Below are positions 1 to 5,925 of a DNA stretch of 5,925 bases, in pieces. The notes under the pieces are model-generated. The model was not told where the DNA came from. It saw nothing but the letters and a program-made list of their open reading frames with translations, and ran no database searches. Source of the DNA: Micrococcaceae bacterium UBA3381 (GTDB taxonomy: Bacteria > Actinomycetota > Actinomycetes > Actinomycetales > Micrococcaceae); assembly GCA_002358975.1 (NCBI GenBank), contig DEPX01000193.1, positions 551 through 6,475 of the forward strand, read 5' to 3'. The position numbers were made by a program, and so were the translations under genes. Position 1 is the stretch's first letter, and each line of letters starts with the position of its first letter.

Positions 1-114
1 AACCCCGTCTTCCTTGCCTCAGATTTACCTGAAATCGACAACGTTGAATGTTGGGTGGAAGAAGACGTGCAAGATTACCTGGATGCCCAGGAGCAATCAA
101 GTACGCGGCCCTGA
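1..114 (+). CDS. C-terminal fragment of an upstream protein, possibly a small helix-turn-helix DNA-binding protein (5' end outside window)
   Basis: Frame 1 is open from the left edge to a TGA at 112-114, giving 37 residues that begin NPVFLASDLPEIDN and end QEQSSTRP. The stretch is acidic and contains CWVEEDVQDYLDAQ. In small AlpA/MerR-like helix-turn-helix proteins a 'FPxPV...' turn is followed by 'W...DV..(W/Y)L', and this tail loosely fits that pattern, although the spacing from PV to W is longer than usual. That similarity is from memory and weak, because the actual helix-turn-helix would lie outside the window. Third codon positions look similar to those of the neighbouring genes, which mildly supports real coding. 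A 37-codon open run could still occur by chance. It is not the end of IlvC, which often precedes serA in actinobacteria. Confidence 0.45.
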   Translation, partial: NPVFLASDLPEIDNVECWVEEDVQDYLDAQEQSSTRP

Positions 115-191
115 GGATGACTGCTCAGCAGCGGGCTTCACTGAACGTCCCAGTGCAAAAAGCGCGATTCGTGCACACTAAGATGAATGCG

Positions 192-208
192 GTGAGCAGT
201 GCGCTCAC
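192..208. repeat. Perfect inverted repeat GTGAGC-N5-GCTCAC in the serA leader
   Basis: Two perfect 6-base arms (192-197 and 203-208) flank the 5-base spacer AGTGC, ending 35 nt before the serA start. As DNA it could be an operator for a dimeric repressor. As RNA it could form a short hairpin if transcription begins upstream of it. There is no T-run after it, so it is not an intrinsic terminator. The hexamer CAGTGC inside it (197-202) also occurs at 151-156. I do not recognise it as the site of a known regulator. Confidence 0.55.
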
Positions 209-221
209 GACAATGTTTTCC

Positions 222-227
222 TATTAT
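222..227 (+). promoter_or_regulatory. Candidate -10 element TATTAT upstream of serA
   Basis: TATTAT matches the bacterial -10 consensus TATAAT at five of six positions and lies 16 nt before the chosen serA start, which would give a nearly leaderless mRNA. No convincing -35 hexamer is found 16-18 nt upstream; that region is instead covered by the GTGAGC/GCTCAC dyad. A second, weaker candidate is TAAGAT at 179-184, also without a good -35. If TATTAT is the real -10, the dyad would overlap the -35 region and be well placed for repression. This is a pattern match only. Confidence 0.25.
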
Positions 228-228
228 T

Positions 229-233
229 GAAAG
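229..233 (+). promoter_or_regulatory. Weak ribosome binding site supporting the serA GTG start at 244
   Basis: GAAAG lies 10 nt before the GTG at 244. It is a poor Shine-Dalgarno match but is better placed for 244 than for the in-frame GTG at 235, which would follow it almost directly. The main support for 244 is the protein: translation from there begins M-S-K-P-V-V-L-I-A-E-E-L, the usual N-terminus of actinobacterial SerA. Confidence 0.4.
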
Positions 234-243
234 TGTGTCGTTC

Positions 244-1845
244 GTGTCCAAACCAGTAGTGCTAATCGCAGAAGAACTCTCTCCGGCTACCATGGATGCC
301 CTTGGGACCGACTTCGAGATTCGCCACACCGATGGTTCCGACCGTGACCAGCTGCTACCAGCGATTGCTGAGGCTGAGGCCGTGTTGATCCGTTCAGCCA
401 CTACCATGGATGCGGAGGCAATCGGGGCCGCGAAAAATCTCAAAGTCGTCGCACGTGCTGGTGTTGGCCTGGATAACGTTGACACACAAGCCGCTACCGA
501 AGCCGGGGTCATGGTGGTCAATGCGCCAACCTCAAATATCATTTCGGCAGCAGAACTGACCTGTGGACACATCCTTTCTGCTGCGCGCCATATCGCACCG
601 GCCAATGCCTCACTCAAAGACGGCCAGTGGAAACGTTCGGCCTATAAAGGAATCGAGCTCTACCAAAAAACCCTGGGTGTTATCGGACTGGGACGCATCG
701 GCTCGCTGGTTGCCGAACGCATGAAATCGTTTGGAATGAACATTGTCGCATATGACCCTTACGTCACAGCTGCACGCGCTCAGCAAATCGATGCCAAGCT
801 AGTAAGCCTGGATGAGCTGTTAGAGACTTCGGACTTTGTCACCATTCATATGCCTCGCACCCCAGAGACCTTGGGCATGATCTCCGATGAGCAATTCAAG
901 ATCATGAAAGACACCTCATACGTGATTAATGTTGCCCGCGGTGGCCTCATTGATGAAGAAGCATTGGGCCGGGCTTTGGAAAGTGGTCTCATTGCTGGTG
1001 CCGGTATCGACGTCTTCGTCAATGAACCAGCACAGGACCTCCCATTTTTCGACTATGATTCAGCTACCGTGACCCCGCACCTGGGTGCCTCCACCGAAGA
1101 GGCCCAAGAAAAAGCTGGTGTGGCCGTTGCCAAATCAGTCCGTCTTGCCCTTGCCGGTGAATTAGTACCCGACGCCGTCAACGTCGCCGGCGGTGTGATC
1201 GACCCGTACGTGCGCCCGGGCATCCCGCTGACTGAAAAACTGGGACGGATTCTGTCTGCGGTAATGAAAGGTGTTTCGGTTTCAGCCATCGAGGTCGAGG
1301 TCGCCGGCGAGCTTGCCGAAAAGAACGTCGACTCACTGAAACTGGCGGCCCTCAAAGGGATCTTCACCGATGTCGTCTCCGGTCAAGTGTCCTACGTCAA
1401 CGCGCCCGTACTGGCAGAAGGCCGTGGCATCGAGACCCGGCTGTCCACTACGGCAAACTCTCCGCACTATCGCAACACCATCACCGTCAAAGCCGTCTCG
1501 GCCGACGGCCAAGGCTTCAATGTAACCGGTACCTTGACCGGTCCGCAGCAAGTTGAAAAGCTAGTCGGTATTAACAACTACGAATTCGAAGTTGCTGTGG
1601 CCGACCACATGCTGGTGCTGGAATACCAGGACCGGCCCGGTGTGATCGGCACCATGGGGATGCAATTGGGGGACCGTGGCATTAATATTGCCACCATGGA
1701 TGTGGCACTGCGCGCAGACGGTGCTAAAGCCCTTGCCGTGCTTACCCTCGATTCGGCACTGCCATCCGGTCTGCTTGACCAAGTTGGTACCGCCATTCAC
1801 GCAGAACAAACCGCCGAGGTTGATTTGGAGGAAACTGTCCGGTGA
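244..1845 (+). CDS. serA: D-3-phosphoglycerate dehydrogenase (long type with ACT domain)
   Basis: SerA oxidises 3-phosphoglycerate to 3-phosphohydroxypyruvate with NAD+, the first step of serine (and so glycine and one-carbon) synthesis in the cytosol. From the GTG at 244 it has 533 residues, close to the 528-530 typical of long actinobacterial forms. The NAD-binding GLGRIG motif is at residues 148-153. The catalytic set is R232 in NVARGGLIDEEAL, E261 in VNEPAQ and H279 in TPHLGAST, matching Mycobacterium numbering minus one. An intervening regulatory domain follows (about 315-450), with the VPDAVNVAGGV linker at its start. A C-terminal ACT domain (about 456-530) contains DRPGVIG and GINIATM. 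The family is often feedback-inhibited by serine through these domains. An in-frame GTG at 199 would add 15 residues unlike the family. The stop overlaps the metG start by 4 nt. Confidence 0.96.
   Translation: MSKPVVLIAEELSPATMDALGTDFEIRHTDGSDRDQLLPAIAEAEAVLIRSATTMDAEAIGAAKNLKVVARAGVGLDNVDTQAATEAGVMVVNAPTSNIISAAELTCGHILSAARHIAPANASLKDGQWKRSAYKGIELYQKTLGVIGLGRIGSLVAERMKSFGMNIVAYDPYVTAARAQQIDAKLVSLDELLETSDFVTIHMPRTPETLGMISDEQFKIMKDTSYVINVARGGLIDEEALGRALESGLIAGAGIDVFVNEPAQDLPFFDYDSATVTPHLGASTEEAQEKAGVAVAKSVRLALAGELVPDAVNVAGGVIDPYVRPGIPLTEKLGRILSAVMKGVSVSAIEVEVAGELAEKNVDSLKLAALKGIFTDVVSGQVSYVNAPVLAEGRGIETRLSTTANSPHYRNTITVKAVSADGQGFNVTGTLTGPQQVEKLVGINNYEFEVAVADHMLVLEYQDRPGVIGTMGMQLGDRGINIATMDVALRADGAKALAVLTLDSALPSGLLDQVGTAIHAEQTAEVDLEETVR
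1827..1831 (+). promoter_or_regulatory. Strong ribosome binding site for metG, inside serA
   Basis: GGAGG within TTTGGAGGAAAC lies 10 nt before the metG GTG at 1842 and within the last codons of serA. It is the best Shine-Dalgarno match in the window. Together with the GTGA overlap it suggests translational coupling of metG to serA and fixes the metG start. Confidence 0.75.
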
Positions 1846-3437
1846 ACACCTACTACCTGACAACGGCGATCGCCTACCCGAATGGTGAACCCCACATCGG
1901 GCACGCCTACGAATACATCGCCACCGATGTCATGGCGCGTTTCAAGCGTCTGGACGGTTATGATGTTCGCTACCTCACCGGCACCGATGAGCACGGCCAA
2001 AAAATGCAGCAAACGGCCGTTCAAGAAGGCATCGACCCCATGGAATTGGCCACCCGCAATGCCAATATGTTCCAACACATGGACGATGAAGTCTTGGACA
2101 TTTCCTATGATCGATTCATTCGCACCACCGATGCCGACCACCATGCCTCCTCGCAAGAAATCTGGCGCCGGATGGAAGCCAACGGCGACATCTACCTGGA
2201 CACCTATGCGGGCTGGTACTCGGTGCGCGATGAACGCTTCTTTGCCGATGACGAGGTTCACACCAATGACGCCGGGGTCCGGGTGGCCACCGAAACCGGC
2301 ACCGAAGTTACCTGGACCGAAGAGGAATCCTATTTCTTCCGGCTATCGGCCTACGCGGATAAACTGCTAGCCCATTACAAGGCCAATCCGGACTTTATTG
2401 CACCACAAACCCGTGCCAATGAAGTTATCCGGTTTGTTGAAGGCGGGCTGGAAGACCTCTCAATTTCGCGCACCTCATTTGACTGGGGGATCCCGGTACC
2501 CGAACCCACCAACCCGGAATTGGCCACCGACAAAAACCATGTCATGTACGTCTGGGTCGATGCTCTGACTAACTACCTCACCGGTGCAGGCTTCCCAGAT
2601 GACACCAGCGAACTGAAACGCTACTGGCCGGCCGACTTACACGTGATCGGCAAAGACATTTCACGGTTCCATTGCATTTTCTGGCCAGCGTTTCTCATGT
2701 CAGCGGGCATTGAGCTGCCCAAACGAGTCATGATCCATGGCTTTTTGAACCACGACGGCGAAAAAATGTCCAAATCGGTAGGCAACGTCGTACACCCGTC
2801 CGACTGGGTACAACGTTACGGGCTAGACACTGTACGGTTCTTCCTGCTGCGCGAATTCCCGTTTGGTTCCGATGGGTCCTATTCCTATGATGCCGTGGTG
2901 CGCCGCAAAAACGCCGACCTGTCGAATAACCTGGGCAACCTGGCACAGCGCAGCTTATCCATGGTGTACAAAAACTTGGACGCCCAAGTGCCACAACCAG
3001 GTGAGCTGACCGATAAAGATCAGGATATTCTTGCCGAAGCCGCCCAACTGCTGGGCATATGGCAGACACATTTTGAAACCCAAGACTTCTACCGCGCACT
3101 CGTTGCCGCCTGGAAAGTTTTAGACGACACCAATAGCTACTTCGCCGACCAGCAACCCTGGGTGCTGCGTAAAACCGATGAAGCACGCATGAAAACCGTG
3201 CTGTGGGTCACCCTAGAAGTTGTTCGCCGTATCGGACTGCTCATTCAAGCGGTCATGCCGGATTCGGCAACCAAACTGCTTGATGCCCTGGGCATTGCAG
3301 CATCCGGTGACGCCGGACAAACTAATGCCTCCGGTACCGGGGCACGCTCCTATGCGGCCTGGGACGATCAACTGGTCCCGGGCACCCCGATCGCAAAACC
3401 CTCCCCGGTATTCCCACGCCACGAAGAAGACGAGTAA
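1842..3437 (+). CDS. metG: Methionyl-tRNA synthetase, short zinc-knuckle-free type
   Basis: MetRS joins methionine to initiator and elongator tRNA-Met using ATP, in the cytosol. The protein has 531 residues. The class I signature HIGH is at residues 18-21 in PNGEPHIGHAYEYIATD. GTDEHGQK follows, WVDALTNYL begins at W238, and KMSKS is at 308-312 in GEKMSKSVGN. A D-x-N-x-Y-F-x-x-Q-x-P-W stretch ending at W440 marks the helical anticodon-binding domain. The four-cysteine zinc knuckle of the E. coli type is absent, with a GWYSVRDERFF segment at the corresponding place, and there is no C-terminal EMAP/tRNA-binding domain. This matches the mycobacterial-like form of about 519 residues. A Gly/Ala/Ser-rich stretch near residues 485-505 looks like a small insertion. 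The start is GTG within GTGA, shared with the serA stop. Finding metG between serA and leuB is unusual. Confidence 0.96.
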   Translation: MNTYYLTTAIAYPNGEPHIGHAYEYIATDVMARFKRLDGYDVRYLTGTDEHGQKMQQTAVQEGIDPMELATRNANMFQHMDDEVLDISYDRFIRTTDADHHASSQEIWRRMEANGDIYLDTYAGWYSVRDERFFADDEVHTNDAGVRVATETGTEVTWTEEESYFFRLSAYADKLLAHYKANPDFIAPQTRANEVIRFVEGGLEDLSISRTSFDWGIPVPEPTNPELATDKNHVMYVWVDALTNYLTGAGFPDDTSELKRYWPADLHVIGKDISRFHCIFWPAFLMSAGIELPKRVMIHGFLNHDGEKMSKSVGNVVHPSDWVQRYGLDTVRFFLLREFPFGSDGSYSYDAVVRRKNADLSNNLGNLAQRSLSMVYKNLDAQVPQPGELTDKDQDILAEAAQLLGIWQTHFETQDFYRALVAAWKVLDDTNSYFADQQPWVLRKTDEARMKTVLWVTLEVVRRIGLLIQAVMPDSATKLLDALGIAASGDAGQTNASGTGARSYAAWDDQLVPGTPIAKPSPVFPRHEEDE

Positions 3438-3450
3438 GTAAGGTAGAGCA

Positions 3451-4497
3451 GTGAGCAATAACGCATTAGATCTGGCGCTGATCCCAGGCGACGGTATTGG
3501 ACCAGAAGTCACCGCCGAAGCACTCAAAGTCCTCAAAGCCGCCATCGGGGATGACGCCGTACAAACCACAGAATACGGCCTGGGCGCCGAACACTGGCTG
3601 GCCACCGGCGAAACACTCACCGATGACACGTTGGAAGCCATTCGTAGCCACCAAGCCATCCTGTTTGGGGCCGTCGGGGCGGCACCAAATGATACGCGCA
3701 TTCCCTCGGGACTGTTAGAACGCGAAATCCTACTTAAACTGCGTTTTGCCTTCGACCATGCCGTGAACTTCCGGCCCTCGGTACTCTACCCGGGAGCCAA
3801 CTCACCACTGGCCAACCCGGGCAATATCGATTTTGTGGTCTTTCGGGAAGGCACCGAGGGACTCTATGTAGGTAACGGTGGCTCCATGCGCACCGGAACC
3901 GACCAGGAAATCGCCAACGAAACCTCTGTCAACACCGCCTACGGTGTCAAACGTGTTGTACGCAAAGCTTTCGAATATGCCCGACACCGGCAGCGCCAGC
4001 ACGTCACCCTGGTGCATAAACACAATGTATTAGTCCACGCCGGACACCTGTGGAATCGCATCGTGAACGAAGTCGCCGAAGAATTTCCCGACGTCAGCCA
4101 CGACTACTTACACATTGACGCCGCAACGATCTTCATGACCACCGATCCGGGCCGCTTCGATGTGATCCTCACCGACAACATGTTCGGTGACATTATCACC
4201 GACCTGGCAGCCGCGGTGACCGGTGGCATCGGCCTGGCCGCATCCGGCAATCTGAACATCTCCGGTACCGCACCATCAATGTATGAACCCGTCCACGGTT
4301 CCGCCCCGGATATTGCGGGCACCCAGCAGGCAGATCCCACCGCGGCCATCCTGTCGTCGGCTATCTTATTGGAACAAGAAGGCCACGCTGATGCCGCAGC
4401 ACGGGTACAAAAAGCCGTCTGGGAAGATCTTGCCGCCCGCGACACCACGGCACGTACCACCGCCGCGATCGGCGATGCGATCGCACAACAGGTTTAA
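3451..4497 (+). CDS. leuB: 3-isopropylmalate dehydrogenase
   Basis: LeuB oxidatively decarboxylates 3-isopropylmalate to 2-oxoisocaproate using NAD+ and a divalent metal, the third committed step of leucine synthesis. At 348 residues it has the normal length. The N-terminus carries LIPGDGIGPEVT (GDGIGPEV at 13-20). Substrate-binding arginines lie in LEREILLKLRF and NFRPS. FREGTEGLYVG supplies the catalytic Tyr139 and HKHNVLVHAGHLW the catalytic Lys190. Metal-binding aspartates are D223 (HIDAATI) and D247/D251 (NMFGDIITDLAA), with the same spacing as E. coli D227/D251/D255. EPVHGSAPDIAG forms part of the cofactor-binding region, and its sequence favours IPMDH over isocitrate or tartrate dehydrogenase relatives. 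The start is GTG, preceded by AAGG about 7 nt upstream. It lies 13 nt after metG and 12 nt before ilvE, consistent with one operon. Confidence 0.95.
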   Translation: MSNNALDLALIPGDGIGPEVTAEALKVLKAAIGDDAVQTTEYGLGAEHWLATGETLTDDTLEAIRSHQAILFGAVGAAPNDTRIPSGLLEREILLKLRFAFDHAVNFRPSVLYPGANSPLANPGNIDFVVFREGTEGLYVGNGGSMRTGTDQEIANETSVNTAYGVKRVVRKAFEYARHRQRQHVTLVHKHNVLVHAGHLWNRIVNEVAEEFPDVSHDYLHIDAATIFMTTDPGRFDVILTDNMFGDIITDLAAAVTGGIGLAASGNLNISGTAPSMYEPVHGSAPDIAGTQQADPTAAILSSAILLEQEGHADAAARVQKAVWEDLAARDTTARTTAAIGDAIAQQV

Positions 4498-4509
4498 GAA
4501 AGGTCAATC

Positions 4510-5637
4510 ATGGAATTTCGGTTAGAACCCAATCAGAACCCCCTATCTGATGGCCAACGTGCACAAGTCTTAGCCAACCCGGGATTTGGCGAGTACTTTA
4601 GCGACCACATGGTGACCATCGACTGGACCGCCGACCTACAAGGTCAAGCCAAAGCCGTCGAAGCCGGCAACTACTTAGAAATGGTGGGCAACTGGTCTGA
4701 TGCCCGAGTCGAACCCTATGGTCCACTGCCCATGAAACCGGCGGCCGCCGTCCTACACTACGCCCAAGAAATCTTCGAAGGCCTCAAAGCCTACCGGCAC
4801 GACGACGGCTCCATCTGGACCTTCCGCCCCTATGCTAATGCAGCCCGCATGAACCGATCAGCCCACCGTATGGCCATGCCCCAGCTGCCCGAAGAGGTCT
4901 TCGTCAACGCACTAGAACAACTCATAGCCCAAGACAGCGCCTGGGTACCAAACGGCGAAGGCCAGTCGTTGTACCTGCGGCCCTTTATGATCGCTACCGA
5001 AGAGTTCCTTGGTGTCCGACCCGCACATACCTTCAGCTTCCACGTCATTGCCTCACCAGCGGGCAACTACTTCGGTGGGGAACTGAAACCCGTAAGCATC
5101 TGGGTTTCTCGTGAATTTGCCCGCGCTGGACAAGGCGGTACCGGATCAGCGAAATTCGGCGGCAACTATGCCGCCTCGTTGGCAGGACAACTTCAAGGTG
5201 CCGCACGCGGCCACGACCAAGTAATCTTCTTGGACCGCAGCCCCGATGAGTCACTAGAAGAACTGGGTGGGATGAACGTTTTCTTCGTCACCAATGACAA
5301 GAAACTCATCACCCCCAAACTCACCGGCACCATCCTGCAAGGCATCACCCGAGATTCCATCCTCAAACTGGGTGCCGAACAAGGCCTGGACGTAGAAGAA
5401 CGTCACATCACCTTTGATGAGTGGAAAGACGGTGTTGCTACCGGTCGGATTGACGAGGCCTTTGCCTGCGGTACCGCAGCCGTGATCACACCGATCGGCC
5501 AGGTCGCTGACGAGGACGAAACCTACCAGACCCCATCAACCGACTTCCCGGTGGCCAATGCACTGCGCAACCGCCTGGTCGGCATCCAAACCGGTGCCGA
5601 AGAAGACACCCACGGTTGGATGCACCGCCTAGCCTAG
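4510..5637 (+). CDS. ilvE: Branched-chain amino acid aminotransferase (PLP fold type IV)
   Basis: IlvE transfers the amino group from glutamate to the 2-oxo acids of leucine, isoleucine and valine, and acts in reverse in their breakdown. The protein has 375 residues, near the usual 360-370 of actinobacterial enzymes. Family features appear in order: the N-terminal FGEYFSDHMVTIDW; HYAQEIFEGLKAYR; SLYLRPFMIATEEFLGV; and GGTGSAKFGGNYAASL with the PLP-binding Lys215. The class IV segment is LEELGGMNVFFV, with Glu250/251 placed to contact the PLP ring nitrogen, followed by LTGTILQGITRDSIL, and EAFACGTAAVITPIG near the C-terminus. The ending DTHGWMHRLA is typical. The ATG start has AAAGG 6 nt upstream (4499-4503). 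It follows leuB by 12 nt, so the decarboxylation product of LeuB is handed to the next enzyme made from the same mRNA. D-amino acid aminotransferase or ADC lyase are excluded by length and the GGMN motif. Confidence 0.96.
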   Translation: MEFRLEPNQNPLSDGQRAQVLANPGFGEYFSDHMVTIDWTADLQGQAKAVEAGNYLEMVGNWSDARVEPYGPLPMKPAAAVLHYAQEIFEGLKAYRHDDGSIWTFRPYANAARMNRSAHRMAMPQLPEEVFVNALEQLIAQDSAWVPNGEGQSLYLRPFMIATEEFLGVRPAHTFSFHVIASPAGNYFGGELKPVSIWVSREFARAGQGGTGSAKFGGNYAASLAGQLQGAARGHDQVIFLDRSPDESLEELGGMNVFFVTNDKKLITPKLTGTILQGITRDSILKLGAEQGLDVEERHITFDEWKDGVATGRIDEAFACGTAAVITPIGQVADEDETYQTPSTDFPVANALRNRLVGIQTGAEEDTHGWMHRLA

Positions 5638-5661
5638 AACGCCAGCAGAAAGGGGCCCACC

Positions 5662-5925
5662 ATGCGCATCGCACGCTTTGTATACCGCGAAGATTTCCAC
5701 TACGGCGTCGTCGACGACAACGACACCATCACCGTGCTGGCCAATGACCCGCTCTATGCCGGTATCGTGCCGACCACAGAAACCCTACAACTAGACGATG
5801 TACGGTTGGTCACCCCGGTGCTGCCACGATCCAAAGTGGTCGGGGTCGGACGCAACTGGCAGGCCCACGCCGAAGAGCTTGGCAACCAGGTTCCCACCTC
5901 GCCGCTACTATTTTTCAAACCCAAT
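5662..5925 (+). CDS. Fumarylacetoacetate hydrolase family protein (truncated by the right edge)
   Basis: An ATG at 5662, with GAAAGGGG at 5648-5655 (6 nt spacing), opens a frame of 88 codons that runs off the window. It begins MRIARFVYREDFHYGVVDD, a short N-terminal beta domain, then reads KVVGVGRNWQAHAEELGNQ at about residues 58-76 and PLLFFKPN at the edge. The pattern 'VGVGxNYxxHAxE...PxxFxKP' is the start of the FAH catalytic domain, which covers metal-dependent hydrolases, decarboxylases and tautomerases acting on acyl-pyruvate-like or oxaloacetate-like substrates. The metal-binding acidic residues lie further downstream, outside the window, so activity cannot be judged. Substrate is unknown. 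The gene follows ilvE by 24 nt and is probably in the same operon. The comparable mycobacterial FAH gene also lies close to leuB and serA, next to gltX (recalled, not checked). Confidence 0.88.
   Translation, partial: MRIARFVYREDFHYGVVDDNDTITVLANDPLYAGIVPTTETLQLDDVRLVTPVLPRSKVVGVGRNWQAHAEELGNQVPTSPLLFFKPN

Noticed and set aside
121..155. Possible terminator for the upstream gene (CTGCT-C-AGCAG and CACTG-N7-CAGTG)
   Set aside because: The first has a 1-base loop that cannot fold as drawn and the second has only five pairs. Neither is followed by a T-run on the + strand.
199..243. In-frame upstream extension of serA from a GTG at 199
   Set aside because: The extra 15 residues do not look like any SerA N-terminus, no ribosome binding site precedes 199, and the extension runs through the inverted repeat. 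Starting at 244 gives the expected MSKPVVLIAEEL.
115..243. T-box or other riboswitch before serA
   Set aside because: There is no T-box consensus (AGGGTGGNACCGCG), no terminator/antiterminator pair, and the gap is too short for most known classes.
138..617. Antisense open frame of 159 codons opposite the serA leader and 5' half
   Set aside because: It lies opposite a well-supported gene, its protein is compositionally odd (Ala/Ser-rich) with no recognisable motif, and it has no convincing start signal.
1797..2261. Antisense open frame spanning the serA-metG junction
   Set aside because: It is a shadow of the sense codon pattern. The hydrophobic Val/Gly/Ile-rich translation matches no known family.
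2728..3701. Two overlapping antisense open frames (2728-3186 and 3213-3701) across metG and leuB
   Set aside because: Both are opposite strongly conserved coding sequence, lack motifs, and are best explained by the absence of stop complements in the sense codons.
5653..5658. GGGCCC palindrome before the FAH gene
   Set aside because: It is short, overlaps the ribosome binding site, and is easily expected by chance at this base composition.

Overview
This 5.9 kb window looks like ordinary core-metabolism DNA from a moderately GC-rich actinobacterium. By eye the GC content is in the high 50s percent, which is an estimate and not a calculation. The recognisable proteins resemble, from memory, those of Micrococcaceae and related Actinomycetota. 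Examples are a SerA with an extra regulatory domain plus ACT, a MetRS close to the mycobacterial/actinobacterial short type, and a LeuB reading HKHNVLVHAGHLW. The relatively low GC for that family would fit a lineage such as Yaniella or Enteractinococcus, but this placement is only an inference.

Layout: positions 1-114 carry the tail of an upstream reading frame, possibly a small helix-turn-helix protein. Positions 115-243 are a non-coding leader with several small dyad repeats, the clearest being a perfect GTGAGC-N5-GCTCAC. Four complete genes and one truncated gene then follow, all on the + strand and tightly packed. They are serA (244-1845), metG (1842-3437, overlapping serA by 4 nt), leuB (3451-4497), ilvE (4510-5637), and the start of a fumarylacetoacetate-hydrolase (FAH) family gene (5662 to the right edge). 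Gaps are -4, 13, 12 and 24 nt. Each downstream gene has a purine-rich ribosome binding site 6-10 nt before its start, and no terminator-like hairpin with a T-run was seen between genes, so one transcript is likely.

How the genes work together: SerA starts serine synthesis from 3-phosphoglycerate. LeuB carries out the oxidative decarboxylation step of leucine synthesis. IlvE makes the final transamination for leucine, isoleucine and valine. MetG charges tRNA with methionine and is the one translation gene among the biosynthetic ones. The FAH-family protein has no assured role here, but serA, leuB and an FAH gene also lie near each other in mycobacteria, so its presence is probably not accidental.

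No mobile element, CRISPR array, RNA gene or obvious new system is visible. The points most worth a second look are the placement of metG, the dyad in the serA leader, a possible short Ser-rich leader frame overlapping it, and the recurring link of the FAH gene to branched-chain amino acid genes.
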